Positions 1 through 12,794 of a stretch of 64,000 nucleotides of DNA are shown here, one piece after another. A model generated the notes under the pieces. That model did not search any database, was not told the origin of the DNA, and worked only from the letters and a program-made list of their open reading frames with translations. This stretch comes from Ampullaceana balthica (lineage: Eukaryota > Mollusca > Gastropoda > Lymnaeidae), in NCBI GenBank assembly GCA_944989445.1, contig CALYLW010000070.1, positions 161,307 through 225,306 of the forward strand, in the 5' to 3' direction. Made by a program: the position numbers and the translations under genes. The stretch's first letter is position 1; each line of letters starts with the position of its first letter.

Positions 1-109
1 GGAAATTTAGTTCAGTTTTATTGTAACAACTTTATGACATTTTTATGACATTTTTGTTCTCAAATGTAGGGGGGGCAAATGCCCCCCTTGCACCCCCTTC
101 CCTACGCCC

Positions 110-112
<3 letters not shown>

Positions 113-181
<69 letters not shown>

Positions 182-192
182 ACATATATATC
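113..192. repeat. (TA)n microsatellite
   Basis: About 33 uninterrupted TA units followed by an imperfect tail. Confidence 0.95.
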
Positions 193-676
193 GAGAGTGA
201 GGATGAGAGAGAGAATTAGGGAGACATAATATATTGCTGAGAAACATAACTTAATTAATAAAATGGCTAACATTCGTTAATATTATTAAATTTTGTTTTA
301 TTCTTTATGCAACGTAAAATAAATATTGGATTTGTAGAGAAAATGTGTGTAATAAATATTGTCTCTGCCCATAGGAAGGAGCGAACCAAAGTTAACAAAT
401 TATCGATTAATTGATACGGATAAATACATATTTTACATATTAAAAATAATAAATAATGGAATGCATTGATATTCAATGCAAATTAATTTAATATTTTAAT
501 CAAAGATATTAAAGATTCATCTCTCTTAAATGATTGATTCGTACGACTGCTATTATGATTATGTAACAATTTCTTAGGTTTTCATCTTATTTTTAATGTT
601 ATTGACTTGTTTTTTTTAAATAATATTATCATATTATACGATTTAAAATAAAAATTCGTTATTAAGTAGTGTTTAC

Positions 677-1502
677 TAGGGCTGTTAACGATTAATTTAA
701 ATTTAATCGTGAACTGTTAAAAATTAATGATTAATTAATCGTTAATTTCGATAAAAGCCAAAAATTGAAATTTATGGTGTCATAAGTAACATTTATTAAA
801 ATACTTGTCGAAAATCGAAATAACACTGGAATGTCTTCTTTATATGACATCTTTTAATCAAAAACGCAAACAGACAACTGTATTGACATTATTTGGTTCA
901 GGTGATGAGCGGGTCTTTTTGACAATATAACCAGCCAAGCTGAACAATCCTTCAAATAGTTTTAGATTGTCTCAGCTGAAGTTTCTAATACTGTAGTGGA
1001 GGTTTGGTTTTCAGGTAATATGTAAGCGAAGTGTTAGAACCATGGTAGCAATGTTCCCTTTAAGCAGCGCGTCTGCGCAGATATTTAACCGACGCCAAAC
1101 AGGAGTTTAGAATCACCGTGCAGGAAATTTTGTAAAATATGACACAAAAATGGCCGTCGTGCAACTTTGCACACGAGTTGCTTTGTTTTTTAACCTTGCA
1201 CACGGACCAACGAAGCTTAGACTAAGAGGGAACATTACATGGTAAGCACTAGGCAAACGATTTCTCTCAATGGAAACAATAAACTTTATCAACATTTTGA
1301 ACATTCACGTCAGTGAATAGTTTAAAACCAATATGTTCGTCTTATGGTCCGGAAGTTAGTTTATTTTTATCGGCCGAAATATTTTACTTTTTGACTTCCA
1401 GGACATTTATAAGTGGTGGGTCGATTAATCATTAAAACAATTTAATCGTTAAATTATTGTAACAATTAATCGAGAAATTAATCGTTAAGTTCTGCAGCCC
1501 TA
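677..1502 (-). mobile_element. Decayed hAT element, BED-finger family
   Basis: The ends are tagggctg and cagccc-ta in inverted orientation, with subterminal runs of the attaatcg motif. The flanking 8-mers gtgtttac and gtttttac match at 7 of 8 positions, as expected for an old hAT target duplication. Reverse-strand remnants around 890-960 resemble the hAT C-terminal dimerisation region (SLAGYIV, RSSP). No intact frame remains. Confidence 0.7.
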
Positions 1503-1631
1503 GTTTTTACACTTTTAGTCTTACACATTTATGCATAATAATAATGATTTAATAAGATATATATATATCACGGTACCTCAGCAAGCAGATGGACCCACGC
1601 CACTTTACATCAAAATAGTATTATTTATAAA

Positions 1632-2030
1632 CTAGAGGTTGTAGGGCACCCTTTTTTTTAAAAAAAAGCCCACGTAACTTATCCTTGATTGATAAATACG
1701 AAATATTAAACGTCCTGAAATGTACACAAAGTATTTTATAATTATAAATCAATAAATCCTCTCTTTACATCGTTCCCTTTCCAAAAATTAAAATATAAAC
1801 TAAAACAATGACGTCATATAATTAATTTTTACGGCGAGAATATTTAATTTATAGTTGTTTTGCGCACCTTCCGATGCACAACTTGTATTACAAGCTCAAA
1901 CATTGACGTCATGGCGTTTCGGATAGATCCTTCATCCAACCAACCTGTGACTTGGGCTATTATATTGTTTATTGTTTGGCTAATTGACGTCATATAATAT
2001 TTTACGGCGAGAAACACCACACGCTCTGTT
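1632..2030 (-). mobile_element. Helitron-like non-autonomous element
   Basis: On the - strand the element ends CTAG followed by T, with an inverted repeat (GGGC...GCCC) eight bases before it. The inside shares tgacgtcatata and the cctcattttta-type stretches with copies at 9040-9483 and 43320-43669. The 5' end is approximate. Confidence 0.45.
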
Positions 2031-2242
2031 ATTCTCGAAACCAAAATGATTATGATTTTACGTCTATATTTTCAATTTAAAAAAATAATTTTCTTTTATA
2101 ACCGTCATGGACTGTTTCACTATGTCCCTCAGGGATATGGAGACAGAGACTTGGGCTTTTATATTGTTTATATATAATATATGTATAATATATAATGCAT
2201 AAATAACTTAATAAAAACTAGCACTTTTAAATTTATCTTTAG

Positions 2243-5200
2243 ATTGGAAATATACGAATTCACATTGCCAACTGACATGAAGGCTAGTCTCAATGTGCCG
2301 AAAGAAAAATCAAAGTAAGTGTTATATGTCTAATTTTTTGACTATAGACGAAATAAATTACATTGATTTGAATAATAAATATTAAATATTCATGTAGATT
2401 TCATTAAAAAAATTAATAACAAAACATTAAATTAAAAATAATTTATATTCAAAGCATATTTTAAATTTCTAAAACTTTCAATTGTAATTTTTTTAAATAA
2501 AAAAAAGATTTAAAATAATATATTTTTACCACAAAACATTTACAATACAAATTTTATTTTCACAGCCCCATTACAATTGAAATTAACAACGAAAGACATG
2601 ACATTCCTTTTTCCCTTGTGAAAAAAATGGGCAAATTCAAAATAATTCCTCCAAATATTGCGATAAGGGCTCGACTGACAAAGATTTTGGTCGAAGTTCC
2701 TTTAAACAAAATGTTCTTTTGTGAAAAGAATCAAGTCAGTTTTTTTAATATTGTATGTCAGATGCTATTTGAATGTCGGAGATATTGCAAAGTAAGTTAA
2801 CTTCTTATAATTAAGTATTAAGTGTTACGGAAGATTTAAAACTTTTACCATTACAAAAAAGGTTCATTTCCCCAGTTGACTCATGATTTTCCTTACGTAA
2901 GATAGATGTATTGAAAGATAGATAGATTGATACATTCATAGATACATATAATTGCTAAGTTGAAATTCATACTATTTCCATTTTATAACATTAATAAAGT
3001 CATGGTAACAAATGTAAAACTAAATTTAATTTAATCATTGTAAAAACATAATGTGCTTACTAAGTATTTCACGACTCTTAATCTGTGTACCGTCTGCATG
3101 ACGTATTGGGAGACATTGCTAATGTTAAGATGCCCCACCTTTCAAACTCTTGCTTTTGGAAAATTGTTTCGTTCTCTTATTGTCCTTGAAGAAATGTATG
3201 AGCACTTCAAGTACCGTGTGCTTGGTGCTTCCTGTCAATGGCATGCCATGGCCTTGTAGATGTCTTAGGATGGGAAGGTTAAAATGGGCATATAATCATC
3301 CATTTTTATGACTGTATACTCTACAAGACACCGTGATCTGTCTCTTAATATAAATATGTATATTTTTCATAATATATATAATCTGCATTACTCACTTTTC
3401 TAACTATGCATCTGGGTTCCAGTGCCTTCATAACCAATAATGCAATATATATATCTAGCATTACATCGTGTATTGTTTAATACTTGATATAAACCCTTAA
3501 AATAATTAAACTGGAATATGTAACTTTTCACATTTTCTGAAAATAACTTTTACTATACCTATAAGTATTCCAAATTTGTTTGGTGACACTAACGCAAAAA
3601 TTGTGTATGCTCCAGTATTATTTTACATAAGTTTTTCATGGACAGATTGATAGAGACTTATTTATTTTCTCAAGCATTGATCCATCTTTTTCTACAATCG
3701 AAAACTTATATACCTTGAGATTTTAGGAACATTATCAGCATTTATTACATCCAGTCAGGCGGGAATTTAAAACATTATTTCAACTTTATCAAAAGGTTGT
3801 TTTACGCACTTTAAATTTATCAATTTTTAAGAATAAAATGTTTATAATTTAGATACTTTGAAAATATTAAAAATTAAAACAGTTGATACATGCATTTACC
3901 TTCTTTTTCCTCCAAAGAATTCATTCTCAGGATGTTGTCAGAAAATCCAACCCACTGAAAACTGCATTCTAAAGACTAAATGTCCGAATTGGAAAAACAT
4001 TGTTAAACACATTTTCATTAAGATTTTTGTTGTCGTTTTAAGTGTTCCAATTTTAATTTTCTTATGTTTTGATAACAGTAGGATTTGGGAAATGAGAAAG
4101 GAGGTGATAAAAAGAGTAAACATTACAGATGACGATGATAATAATCTATTTGAAACTAGATGTTTTACAATAATAATTTACATTTTATATGTTGCACATT
4201 TCTTCGCTTGTTTACTATGGGAACACACATTCAGAAGGTTTTACACGATTATAACAAATTTCAATACACATTCTCAATATACAGTTCAGAAATTATGTAA
4301 ACAAAATATTTTTGTATTTTTCGTTTCTTTATTTCTCACGTTCCCAAATCTTTACAACACGTTGCTGCCATTTTTTCTGCTAATAAAAAGTTTTTTAAAA
4401 TTATATTTTCTAAATAACCCAAAACATTTCTTTCTTCTCCTATTTTTTAATTTAACTACCTGCTCACTCTTCGTGGTTTTCGTAATGGGTGCTTATTTTC
4501 TAGTTGGCTTCGTAGTTATCGTTATCCTCATAACTGTAATGGCAGGTGGATATTTTTACAATAAAGTTAAGATTTGCTTGTTGATGGTTGTGTATGTTTA
4601 CAAGTCCGTGAAACAAGTGCATGAACCGTTTGAAATCTTTATGTCGATGCTCCTTAAAACCAAACTGTTCAAGGACCTAGCCATTGACCGACGAGCTCTG
4701 AGTAAGTAATTATTATGGTTTTATGCAAATACTCTTTGAAAGTGCAGTTTTCTTAAAAGTTAAAAACAGTTATTTTTAGGAATTTTTCTTTATATCTCAT
4801 TTACATTTTGTCAAAGACAGCAAAAAAGGTTAAATCAAGTTTTATTAATTAGTCTGATATCTCGCCAAAACTAAAACACCAGTAATAAAATATTTCATTC
4901 TGAGATTAAGTGAGAAAAGTATTATGCCACATGACGCATTACTACTAGGGCTAGTACTGATTTTTTAAAAAAAATTGTTCGATTAAACGGTAAAAAATGT
5001 AATCGATTAATCCATTAATCTCGAATAATTATATTTTTATAACGCATATAATGATCCCGTTAAGTTGCTGTACATTATATAGCAAAAACGAAAACGGTTA
5101 AGTCGCGGTAATTCCATGGCTCCAAAATGTTGTGACGTAACACAGGAAATTCGTTCTGCTATGCAGGAAATCAGGAAGAAAAACCTTTTTGTTTACGTAT

Positions 5201-8200
5201 GCACATCTAAATAAATAATAATGATACGAGGGGAGAGTATGTAAGTAACAAAAATTATAAATTATTAATAAATGTGGGAAAAAAAATAGAAATATTTCCT
5301 AAATTTTAAGCGAATTTTAATCGATCAAATTAATTTTAGTGGATTAATTTTTTTTACGATTAATCGATTAATTATCGTTAATTTCCGCAGTCCTAATTAA
5401 TACAATTATGTTTATAAGAATTACTTTTTCAAACATTAATTTTAAACAAAATATATAAATGAATATAAAACATAATTGTTCATTCATATTTTAAAAAATT
5501 ACATACAGGTAACACAAATGATAATCATGTACTAGATGAATTAGACACGCCATCATTTCTAACTGCAAAGAAAGATCTTTGGGTGAAACTAAGTCATCCT
5601 TTTATCGACGTCTATGAAAAGAAAATTTCACAAAAGTTTCTATTCAGATGTGCGTCAGCTGACCATACTGAAGCCCCAGGAACTGTTGTACATAACTTTT
5701 TGAAAGTAATTTTTGATTTTATTTAATATATTTTGTTCTAAAAATCAAATCAAATAAAATAAAATAATTTAATTTAATAAGTGTAAAGAGGCAAACAATA
5801 AACCATTGAAAACAACACATTAACAGCCTTCAAAACTCAAATAGCAATGCAAGACTTGCGACAAGCTAAGTAATAATCTTATCTATACAAGGCGCATTTG
5901 TAAAATATTCTATAAAATAAATTTTAGCGTTTTCGGTGTTATAATTTACAAGTTTTCACAAGTTTCGTTTAGTTCATGAATGAAATTTAAAATAAACCCA
6001 CAAAAAAATTGACATAACTCAAATATATGTAAATATAAATAGATATAACATTCATTCTTATATGGGGCCGTCCATAAAGTACGTCACGCTATTTTAGACC
6101 ATTTTGACCCCCCTCCCCCGTCACAAACTGTCACACTTTCTTACACCCCACCCCCCCCCCTTCTTGGAGAGTGACGTACTTTATGGACGGCTCCTATTAA
6201 AGAGGCGTATCCTCTGTTGACTCTCAATTTGTGTAGTAAAAGATAAATAAATAATACATATCTATGTCTCTCTACTCTCTAACTTATTTTTATTTTGTTC
6301 CGCTATTTAAATTGTGTAACAGATCATTACGCAAATTTAAAATGTGATCTAGATATTACATTGTTAGTGAAACTTAACATTGTCTCTATCTTGTTTTTGC
6401 TTATAATTTTGGAAACTATTTTATTTTTTTTTAACAGGCCATGAAAAAGATTTTTCAAATAGCCGTGTTTATCATATTTGTCTATATGGCTGTCTCGGCC
6501 TATGGACACACAAGTTACATATCTCCATCAAACCTCTCTTTTACGACATTCATTGCGGCTCTCATTACAATCATTATCAGTCACTTCCTGATGATGGGCA
6601 CAGACAAAAAAGAAAGTACCGAGGAATCTCACAATCTGTACGATATGTATATTTATGTGTTTTAAAATTAACTACATAGTTGCGCTCAAGAAACAATCTT
6701 ATCTTTATTGATTTTAAAAAATATTCACAATGGGGAAACCCTGTATAGTAAATTAGTCTTGAAATTGTGTAAAATTGTTCTAAAGAATCGACATAATAAT
6801 ATTTTCTTTTTTATTTGTACAATTACAACAACATTTTCAGATTACTGAGCAAAATTAAAAATCAAATTAAGGACTTCAATGAAAGCTGGATCGTGTACGA
6901 CTTAGTTTTTGAAGAAATACCAAATAATAGTGACAAAATTTCTGAACGTATTCAACCCGAAGCCCCTGGAAATATCAGCAATGAAAATTTATTAATGGAA
7001 CGTAAGTATAAATGAATATATATATTTGATGCGTAAACAATTAAAAACATTAGAAAGTATAAGTGAAAAATGATTTATTTTGTTCATTTTACGTTTAATT
7101 ATATGCTTGTTACGGTGATGCACATTGAAAAGACATCGGTTGTAATCCCCGATTTTAGTGTTTTAAAAGCGTCCCTTTAGGTAATAAGTACTAGCATACT
7201 GAAAGGCTCCATGAGCTGTTTCTCTTAATATGGAAGCAAGAGACGATCCCGCAGGACTTCAAAGATGCCACCATCATACATCTATATAAGCGAAAAGGAA
7301 GTAGACAGGCTTGTGACAACCACAGAGGCATATCCCTGCTTTCTATTGCAGGAAAGATCCTCGCCAGAATCCTGCTCAACCGCCTCACAGTGCACCTTGA
7401 CCAAGGACTCCTGCCTGAAAGTCAGTGTGGATTCCGAAAAGAGCGAGGAACCATCGACATGGTGTTCGCTGCCAGGCAGCTGCTGGAGAAATGTCAGGAG
7501 CAGAACTCTGATCTGTTCTCCACCTATGTCGACCTGACCAAGGCCTTTGACACTGTTGGCAGAGAGAGTCTGTGGAAGATCATGGCCAAGTACGGTTGCC
7601 CAAGGAAATTCATCGTCTTGGTGCAACAATTCCATGAAGGCATGCAGGCCAGAGTCCAGGACAGCGGGGAGTTTTCTGATCCTTTCCCAGTCACAAACGG
7701 AGTCAAGCAGGGCTGCGTCCTGGCACCAACACTGTTTAGCCTCATGTTTTCCGCCATGCTGACAGAGGCCTTCAGAGACGAGGATGTTGGTGTCAACCTG
7801 AAATACCGCACAGATGGCAAGCTGTTCAACCTTCGGAGGCTCCAGGCAAAAACCAAGGTTATGACAGACATAATCAGAGACCTGCTGTTCGCTGATGACT
7901 GTGCCCTCAACGCTGTCTCAGAAGCCGACATGCAACGCAGTGTAAACCTGTTCTCCAGTGCCTGCACAAACTTTGGTCTGTCAATCAACACCAAGAAGAC
8001 TGAGGTCCTCCATCAGCCTGCGCCTGGAAGACCATACGTAGAGCCCAACATCACTGTCAACGGCCAGAGACTCAATACAGTGCACCGGTTCACATACCTA
8101 GGCAGCACACTGTCTCAAAATGTCACCATCGATGACGAAGTGAACGTCAGAATTGCCAGAGCCAGCTCCACTTTTGGCAGGTTGTACCCTAATGTCTGGA

Positions 8201-9500
8201 ACAGAAGAGGCATTACCATCCAGACCAAGCTGAAAGTGTACAGGGCAGTGGTGCTCCCCACACTGCTTTATGCTTGTGAAACTTGGACTGTTTATCAGCG
8301 CCATGCAAGAAAGCTGAACCACTTTCATATAACAAGCCTCAGGAAGATTCTCGGCATAAAGTGGCAGAACAAAATTCCAGACACAGTGGTACTGACCAAG
8401 GCAGGTCTCCCCAGCATCTTCACCCTCCTGATGCAGTCCCAGCTTCGCTGGGCAGGGCACGTTGTCCGAATGCCAGACGAGAGACTGCCAAAGAGAATCT
8501 TTTATGGTGAGCTCCAGTATGGCCAGCGGTCCCACGGTGGGCAAAAGAAACGCTTCAAAGACACACTGAAAGCCTCAATGAAAGCGTTTGCCATAAATCC
8601 AGACACGTGGGAACGAGCTGCAATGGACCGATCCACCTGGCGCTCTTCCATCCACGAAGGTGCCAGGTCATGTGAGGCAAACCGGATTACCGCCGCAGAA
8701 AAGAAGAGGCAAGCCCGAAAGGCCCATGCTGTCAACCCTCCAGGAGATGTCGCACTCGCCCCCTGTCCCTTCTGTTCCCGAACCTTTCGTGCAAGGATCG
8801 GCCTAATCAGCCATCTGCGCACGCACAGAAAACCCTCGGTTGACTAGAGTGGTCCTCGTCGTATCGACGGACGAACGAACACTAGCATAGTGGAAAAGAT
8901 AAGTTATAAAATTAGTAATTCAAAGTTTTGTTTCATTCGTATTAAAGTACATTTTAGTGTTTAGCATAGCAATTTATATATATATATATATATATAAATA
9001 AAATAATAGTCCAAGTCACTGGCTGGATGTGGAACGCTGAGGAACGATGTACAACAGTCTATAGCAGTTGAAAAATCACGTGGTGATTAGCACTTTAAAA
9101 ATATTTAATATGACGTCATTGGTTGATCTTATATTTAATACAAGGTGTGCATCAAAAGGTTTGCAAATTAATTACAAATTAAAGACGCGCTGTAAAAAAT
9201 AGATTATATGACGTCATAGCTTTAGCTTATATCTTAATTTTTGAAAAAGGGAACGATGTAAAAATAGGATTTGAGGATTTATAATTATAAAATACTTTGT
9301 GTACATTTCAGTAAGTTTAATATTTCGTATTTATCAAACAATAAGGAAGTTTAATATTTCGTATTTATCAAACAAAAAGGAAGTTTAATATTTCGTATTT
9401 ATCAAAGACGGATAAGTTTCTTGGGCTTTTGACAAAAAACAAAGTGGGCGCCGCAGTCGCCACGGCGCCCCGGCACAATCTAGTATATATATATATATAA

Positions 9501-9533
<33 letters not shown>

Positions 9534-12500
9534 CAATGGCGTAGCTAGAACTTTTGCCGCCCGGGGCGGCCACTAATGTGCCGCCCTTTTTAGGGACTGT
9601 CCATAAATGACGTCACGCACCTGGGGAGGGGAGTCATAAACTTGTGACGATGTGTGACGAGGGTTGGGGTGTTTGAGGAATGTGACGTCACATCAAAATG
9701 TGCAACCTTAAATAAAATTTCCACTTAAATATTGATTACTGACACTTAATTTAATGACGTTAACGGAAAACAACTGTTACGATTTTAGAGTGCAGCCTTG
9801 CACTAAAAACATACTTAAATAACAAACATTTGATTTGAAACATGCTTATTTTCAAACAGAAAATATGGCTTTTATTGGGGGGGGGGAGGGTCAAAGCTTT
9901 ATGACGTCATATTGAAGAAGGGGTCTAAGTTTTTGTGAAGATGTGTTATGGACGAGGGCGGGAGTGTATGAAAAATCAGTCAAAATCGCGTGACCTCATT
10001 GATGGACGGTAAATTAGTGGAGTATACGATGGTTTTTATAAATTAATAAACATAAATAAATAATGTAATTGAAACGAAGTAAATGTGGGGAATATGTTTA
10101 CAATTGCATGCCATATTTATGTAAGCAATAATAAAAGAGGCCGCATAAGATGATATACCTATAAATACACATTTATAAAAATGCCCTATACATTTTTTAA
10201 AGGCCACAAGAAAGTTACTGAGGTCGCAGCAAATTCAGACAAAACATATTCCAAATTAACACCCAAAAAACATTATCAATTACTATTCTTTTATTTTATA
10301 TTTATAAATAAATGATTTTTTTTTACAAACAAAGAAATTGTATACATTAGTATGTAATCATATTTATACATTTACTTTCCTAACTTTCATAATAGAAAAA
10401 TCTTTTATTGTACTATAATAATTAAAATTATTTTAATATCTTGTTCTATGGACCATATTTGCAAAATTTTGTTGCCATAAATCGCTCATTGTGGAGCGAA
10501 GATAATTTTTATCAACTTCACTTTGGAGAAGCTCCTTTCACAACTAGCGACACTTATAGGGATTGTTGAAAAAATTAATGGCAAAATTACAATGTTGGGT
10601 ACAGAATTTTACAATCTTACTGTTGAATGAATTTTAATAGATCAAGGTGGCCTCCCCCCCCCCTTTTTTCTAACATAATGCCTCTTTTTGTAGTGTAGGG
10701 ACAGCCATAAAAGCCTGGATCCTTTTTCTTTCAAAATTGAACTGTAATTTATCAATGTCAATAAAGTAACTTTTTTATGTTCAAATTCTTCATTTAATAG
10801 GTTAAATGGTATTATATACGAATATTTTCTTGCAAGGACTTGCAACTCATCAAAGCGTTCTTTTAATTTCTTTAATAATTCCACCCATGGATAAAAACAT
10901 ATCTCGTTGTACTTCTCGTTCTAAAGATAGAACTACTTCTTCTTAATTTTACCCACTCATATTTTTTCCTCCTTCTAACTCAGCGTTCAGTTGATATCTC
11001 TTACTCTTCACAAATTGTTTGTGTGATATAACAGCGTTTTGTATTAACACATCCCTTTGTTCCATACAATGGGTTTGCATTAATCTAAAAACATGACAGG
11101 TTCCAATAACTTGAGATAACATAGAAAAGAAAAGGAGTGTATTGAATTGGGTAAAATTCAAGCATCTGATCTCGTTTTACTACTTCCTTCTTCAGATGTC
11201 AATTTTTCCACGAAGCTTGACATTTTAAAGTATTTCTATTGAAATTATTTATGCCTATTGTGGTGTTTATTGACGGATAAATTTGAATATTGTCATGTTC
11301 TTGCCATAAATCTGTATTATTTTCCATAAAATATACAAATTAAAATTATTTACACATTACTTTAATTGGATAGGCATGACGTTCTTAATGAATAACAGTA
11401 TTTTAATTTAAAAAACACAAATTACTTGTGCTACTTTAATGCAATGAAAACAAAACAGTTAAATTTTAATAATGTACCGTTTAATAATTTTCTGAAAACT
11501 CAAACAGTAATATAAATTACTACTTGCAAGTTTAACACAATATTTGAACCACCATGCCTTGTAGGTACTCGTTCGCGCATCATTCCGCGAATGTCGAAAT
11601 TCCACGCAAAAACCATCGTTGCGGTATTAATAGCATATACTTTTGGGCCCAGTGGTGATGTGTTTTTTGTGTAGTTTTCTTATAAAAGTGTCATCTTGTC
11701 GTATACCACTTAATTTTCCACACAAATTGATACCTTTTTTAGTGATTTTAAATGTTTGAACGGTTTTGCGTTAGTTCTAACATCCACTATGTAATCAAAC
11801 AAATGTGGGAATCCGTTAATTAAGACTAGAAATTACGAATATTTTTCTTTCATTTTGATTTTCTACCTTCAAAAGAAAAAGAGTAGTTGTCGGAATAGGT
11901 TGCACTTTTAAAATTCCTATAAATGCCGCCCCTAATTGTGTGATACCCTCTAGCTACGCCACTGTATATATATTAATAACATTTTAACTATGAAATTATT
12001 TTTTAACGATTAATCAACACATCACTTAAAAAATTTTTGAAGTAAAATAAAAAGTAAAATAATAATAATAACCAGTGGCCGATAAATAATCACAGATTTC
12101 CAGACGATTACTGGAACACTTTGGTTTAAACTATTGACTGACGGGAACGTTCAAATGTTGATCAAGTTAATTGTATCCATTGTGAGAAATTATTTGCCTA
12201 CCATGGTTCTAACACTTCGCCTGCTTATCAAACCAAATGAAAAGCGTATTAAGCTAATGGCAGTCATGGAGTCTGACTGAGACACAGAAAATGATTGCAG
12301 CTCTATTGAAGAATTACTGCTTTACAAAATGGAGATTAAAGTTCCTGAATCCATTAAACCTCTACAATGGTGGAAACTTAATGAACACCCATATCCGATA
12401 ATAGCATTCCTTGCCAAGACCGTTTTGTGCATATCAGTTACCTCAGTTCCATGTGAATGATTTTTCAGCTCGGCTAGTTATATTGTGAATTAGACCCGCT

Positions 12501-12710
12501 CATCACTTTAACCAAATATTTTCAACTTGTCTTTTTGCGGAAGTTGGGTAAAAGATGACAGATAAAGGAGACATTCCAGTTTTATTTAGATTTTCAACAA
12601 TAACGTTTAATAAATGTTACTAATGACATCTTACATTTTAATGTTTGGCTTTAATCGAAAGTAACGATTAATTAAGATTTAAAATTACATCTAAATTAAT
12701 CGTTGATAGC

Positions 12711-12794
<84 letters not shown>

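Larger units (their letters stand above)
1..2242. other. Upstream of gene 1: repeats, no gene seen
   Basis: Holds a (TA)n array, AT-rich unique DNA, a decayed hAT (677-1502) and Helitron-like repeat DNA. By homology the N-terminal exons of gene 1 would be expected here or further upstream, but I could not find a match. Confidence 0.5.

Noticed and set aside
3858..3917. Use of the upstream part of the open frame as coding in gene 1
   Set aside because: The AG at 3851 would enter in the wrong phase, while the AG at 3916-3917 has a strong pyrimidine tract and the right phase.
6061..6195. CRISPR-like or RNA hairpin gene
   Set aside because: Terminal inverted repeats and related copies elsewhere show it is a MITE.
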